From Acidimicrobiaceae bacterium (GTDB lineage: Bacteria; Actinomycetota; Acidimicrobiia; Acidimicrobiales; RAAP-2): 64,000 bases of DNA. The position numbers and the translations under genes were made by a program. Shown piece after piece: positions 61,754 to 64,000 of this stretch; position 1 is the stretch's first letter; every line of letters starts with the position of its first letter. The stretch is from positions 124,001 to 188,000 of the forward strand of contig PMOI01000010.1 of NCBI GenBank assembly GCA_003162475.1. Direction: 5' to 3'. The notes under the pieces are model-generated. The model did not search any database. It was given only the letters and a program-made list of their open reading frames with translations, and was not told where the DNA came from.

Positions 61754-62998
61754 ATGGGCAATGGGACAAGCACGTCAGACGCAAAAAGACGCTCGATTGG
61801 CACTGGGACTATGCGAGAGCGTCCTGAAGGGTCGGGCAAGTGGCAACTTCGAGCGTTTTCCGGACCTGATCCATTGACCGGCAAGCCCATGCAAGCTTCG
61901 CGGACGTTCACGGGCACGAAGGCGAAAGCCAAGGTCGCATTGGCCAAATTCGTGACTGAAGTGAACGAAGGAAAGTTCAGTCGGTCGACCGTTACTGTGG
62001 GTCAGCTCCTCGATAGATGGCTGGAGGTAACCGAAACAAGTCACCGACCGCGGACGGTTTATGAGAATCGTTCAAAGATCGAAAAGCGCCTGAAGCCATT
62101 GCTTGGGCATCACCGCCTAGACAGGATCCAGGCCGACACCATCGACGCCGCTTACCGCGAGTGGCTCGCCGGGGGCCTGTCACCATCCACGGTCAACAAG
62201 TACCACGCGATCCTCTCCGCAGCCTGTCGTCAGGCCGTCAAATGGGGATGGATCGATCGAAGCCCCATCGATCGAGCAACGCCTCCCTCCGTCCCGCGCA
62301 AAGAGATGATCGTGCCGACGCCCGGCCAACTCACGACGCTCGTCAGAGCCGCCGAAGTGGTCGATCCAGTACTTGCCACAGCGATTGCTCTGGCCGCTCT
62401 CACGGGCGCTCGACGCGGCGAACTTGCGGCCCTGCGCTGGTCCGACATCGATTTGGCGAAGCGCAGATTGAAGATTTCGAAGAGTCTGACTGTCACCGGA
62501 GCGAAGCAACACATTGGACCGACAAAGACGCACCAATCGCGTGACCTCGCTCTAGATGCGGTCTGCGTCAAGGTTTTGAAGCTTCGTTCGAAAACAATGG
62601 CTGAACATTCGAAGGCTGCTGAATCACCTCTCGATGAGGACCCGTTCGTACTTTCCTACAACGCCAATGGAGCGCTGCCCGTCAATCCCGACACCCTCAC
62701 GCACCGATTTGCGCGCCTCTGTGACTCGATGGAGGAGCCCGCGCTGAAGCGCTTACGGCGAACGAAGCCGACTGCGACTCGCGACGATCTGTCGATTGAC
62801 AAGCGGTGGCCGTTTCGATTCCACGACCTCAGACACTTTTCGGTAACGACACTCATTGCCGCCGGAGTCGACGTTCGCACTGTCTCTGAACGTCACGGCC
62901 ACGCTCGCGCGACCATGACGCTCGATCGATATGCGCACGCGTTGCCCGAGCGCGACCGAGCGGCTGCCGGGATTCTCGGCAAGGCCCTCAACTGGTAG
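61754..62998 (+). CDS. Tyrosine recombinase/integrase
   Basis: A 414-residue integrase with an N-terminal SAM-like arm (about 60-180) and a catalytic domain: Arg in GARRGELAAL, HxxR in FHDLRHF, His in ERHGHARATM and Tyr in LDRYAHAL. It should insert and excise the element at the adjacent tRNA-Val. The ATG at 61754 is the natural start. The orientation is away from the tRNA. Confidence 0.93.
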   Translation: MGNGTSTSDAKRRSIGTGTMRERPEGSGKWQLRAFSGPDPLTGKPMQASRTFTGTKAKAKVALAKFVTEVNEGKFSRSTVTVGQLLDRWLEVTETSHRPRTVYENRSKIEKRLKPLLGHHRLDRIQADTIDAAYREWLAGGLSPSTVNKYHAILSAACRQAVKWGWIDRSPIDRATPPSVPRKEMIVPTPGQLTTLVRAAEVVDPVLATAIALAALTGARRGELAALRWSDIDLAKRRLKISKSLTVTGAKQHIGPTKTHQSRDLALDAVCVKVLKLRSKTMAEHSKAAESPLDEDPFVLSYNANGALPVNPDTLTHRFARLCDSMEEPALKRLRRTKPTATRDDLSIDKRWPFRFHDLRHFSVTTLIAAGVDVRTVSERHGHARATMTLDRYAHALPERDRAAAGILGKALNW

Positions 62999-63056
62999 TC
63001 GGAAACAAAGTTGTCAAAATAGGGCTGCACATCCCACGCGACGCCGGCAGCACCTG

Positions 63057-63075
63057 CTACAACTGTTAGTTGTAG
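63057..63075. promoter_or_regulatory. 19-bp palindrome after the integrase gene
   Basis: CTACAACT and AGTTGTAG with a 3-base centre form a perfect palindrome between the integrase gene and the small genes. It could be an operator for a repressor or excisionase, or a transcript end. Confidence 0.4.
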
Positions 63076-63147
63076 TTGCAGTACCGCTAGTCCAAGCGAC
63101 GAGACCCCGTGCCAGGTGCACACCGGTCGAAGTCGGGAGGACGAACG

Positions 63148-63276
63148 ATGCGAATTCCCGGCCAGGTGCCGATAAGAATTCGCGCCGAGGCCCAGGCGGC
63201 CAACCGGCGAGTCGAGCAAGACAGAGCACATCGTGTTCGTGTCGCGTTCCTTGCCGAGGGCGAAACGAACACCTGA
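63148..63276 (+). CDS. Small hypothetical protein (42 aa) in the element
   Basis: A 42-codon frame from ATG 63148 has a strong ribosome site (GGGAGGAC). The protein is Arg-rich and soluble (IRAEAQAANRRVEQDRAHRV). Family unknown. Confidence 0.6.
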   Translation: MRIPGQVPIRIRAEAQAANRRVEQDRAHRVRVAFLAEGETNT

Positions 63277-63294
63277 ATTCTCAGGAGCTTCGAC

Positions 63295-63495
63295 ATGAAC
63301 CAGTCTCAAAACGTCCTTAGAGGGAGGCTCGCCGCTGCCGTTCGTCGTCATCACCACAAGGACGCCGACCGCCTACGCGCCGAACTGAAGGCCTCGCGGG
63401 CGGCTGACTACATCAGGGAATTACTCGCGTACCCGTCACCGTCAGTATCGGCTCGCTGCGAACTGGCGGAGTTGCTTATCGAGGACCCGTCATGA
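63295..63495 (+). CDS. Small hypothetical protein (66 aa) in the element
   Basis: A 66-residue, basic helical protein (RGRLAAAVRRHHHKDADRL, then a helical acidic end). The ATG lies 18 bases after the preceding small gene. The next gene overlaps by 4 bases (ATGA), so they form one operon. No known function. Confidence 0.65.
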   Translation: MNQSQNVLRGRLAAAVRRHHHKDADRLRAELKASRAADYIRELLAYPSPSVSARCELAELLIEDPS

Positions 63496-63683
63496 CCTCG
63501 CCCGATCTAATTCCAATGTCGGAGGCCGCTAGGCGCGTTGGCGTCTGTCCCGAGACGTTGTTTCGACTTGCGAGATCGGGCCAGTTTGAACCTGCAATAC
63601 GCATTGGCTCGCGCTGGCGCGTTTCAGTGCCTCGACTGGAGCGCTACCTGCACGGTGACGCAAGAGGCGAGATCGCATCTTGA
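63492..63683 (+). CDS. Excisionase-like HTH protein
   Basis: A 63-residue protein with one winged helix: PMSEAARRVGVCPETLFRLARSGQF, then a wing with IRIGSRWRVSVPRLERYL. This is the HTH_17/MerR-like excisionase pattern. It probably controls excision of the element or its genes. It overlaps the genes on both sides by 4 bases. Confidence 0.8.
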   Translation: MTSPDLIPMSEAARRVGVCPETLFRLARSGQFEPAIRIGSRWRVSVPRLERYLHGDARGEIAS

Positions 63684-64000
63684 GCGAATCCCCAACCCCA
63701 ACGGCAACCCTTCGCGGGTACGCCTACGCCCAAATCCCCGAATGGATAATCGACGCCGAGATCTCAGCCGGCGCGGTTCGCTTGTTCGGAGTTCTGGATC
63801 GCTACGTCGGGCGCAACGATTGCGCGTGGCCCTCGATAATGACTCTCGCGACGAGGCTCCGTTGCTCGCGCAAGACCATCGAACGCTGCCTCGGAGAGTT
63901 AGTCCGGATCGACGCGATCGAGATTAAACACCGCTTTCGACCTGACGGCTCGAAGACATCGAGCGAGTACTTCCTCTGGCCCAAGAATGCGATTGAGAGG
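63680..64000 (+). CDS. Replication-type HTH protein, truncated at the window edge
   Basis: A frame from TTG 63680 (overlapping the previous stop, TTGA) runs to the edge, 107 codons. It contains an HTH (CAWPSIMTLATRLRCSRKTIERCL), as in the HTH_36 type of replication or plasmid-element proteins. The rest lies beyond the edge, so the assignment is tentative. Confidence 0.6.
   Translation, partial: MSESPTPTATLRGYAYAQIPEWIIDAEISAGAVRLFGVLDRYVGRNDCAWPSIMTLATRLRCSRKTIERCLGELVRIDAIEIKHRFRPDGSKTSSEYFLWPKNAIER

Larger units (their letters stand above)
61629..64000 (+). mobile_element. Left part of an integrative element at tRNA-Val
   Basis: The order tRNA, tyrosine integrase, short genes with tight coupling, excisionase-like HTH, replication-type HTH is the layout of a small actinobacterial integrative element or prophage. 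The element runs beyond the right edge, so cargo and transfer genes are not visible. Confidence 0.75.

Noticed and set aside
1..64000. CRISPR arrays, insertion sequences and rRNA genes
   Set aside because: I found no regularly spaced repeats, no transposase-like protein and no rRNA sequence.

Overview
The window is a high-GC, gene-dense, conserved-looking stretch of an actinobacterial chromosome. The evidence for the phylum is a MurT/GatD pair, ANTAR regulators, small actinobacterial families (DUF2630-like, DUF6458-like), a homologue of a mycothiol-linked nitroreductase, a 6C RNA, and frequent GTG/TTG starts with 4-base ATGA/GTGA/TTGA overlaps. I suspect a deep lineage such as Acidimicrobiia, but the sequence alone does not prove that.

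Layout. 0.3-4.4 kb: a short-chain dehydrogenase, an APH(6)-type kinase, a secreted protein, an AIM24 protein and a small hypothetical. 4.6-7.8 kb: a GH65 disaccharide phosphorylase coupled to a beta-phosphoglucomutase-like HAD. 7.9-10.2 kb: two divergent peptidoglycan enzymes (L,D-transpeptidase and D,D-carboxypeptidase) that share Thr/Pro linkers. 10.4-18 kb: a channel-like membrane protein, a cysteine-free DksA/TraR-like protein, a GH15 glucoamylase/trehalase, OtsA, a HAD-IIA phosphatase and a secreted DUF5666 protein. 18.5-21.6 kb: pirin, DUF1275, DUF2630 and an SDR lacking its catalytic residues. 21.8-26.8 kb: a complete branched-chain amino acid (Liv) type ABC transporter operon closed by a hairpin. 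27-32.6 kb: Nnr, MscL with a zinc ribbon, a two-subunit B12 mutase with the isobutyryl-CoA mutase fingerprint, and a membrane protein/methyltransferase pair. 33-36.8 kb: two GAF-ANTAR regulators and several small stress-type proteins. 37-39.3 kb: divergent trpE and trpG.

39.3-51.8 kb is the metabolic centrepiece. It holds a sugar ABC importer, a lactonase, an IlvD/Edd sugar-acid dehydratase, a 2-oxoglutarate semialdehyde dehydrogenase, two proteins with peptidase-like folds, and a divergent IclR regulator with a zinc alcohol dehydrogenase. Together these look like an oxidative, Weimberg-type pentose pathway leading to 2-oxoglutarate. No recognisable 2-keto-3-deoxy-pentonate dehydratase is present. 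51.8-58.1 kb holds mixed hydrolases, an acyl-CoA dehydrogenase, a DNA glycosylase and a LysR regulator.

58.16-58.25 kb encodes a 6C-type small RNA with two hairpins that both have A plus seven C in the loop. It lies between lysR and murT-gatD, which amidate lipid II. Acyltransferase and hypothetical genes follow. At 61.6 kb a tRNA-Val(CAC) gene marks the left end of an integrative element, which contains a tyrosine integrase, small proteins, an excisionase-like protein and the start of a replication-type HTH protein. It continues beyond the right edge.
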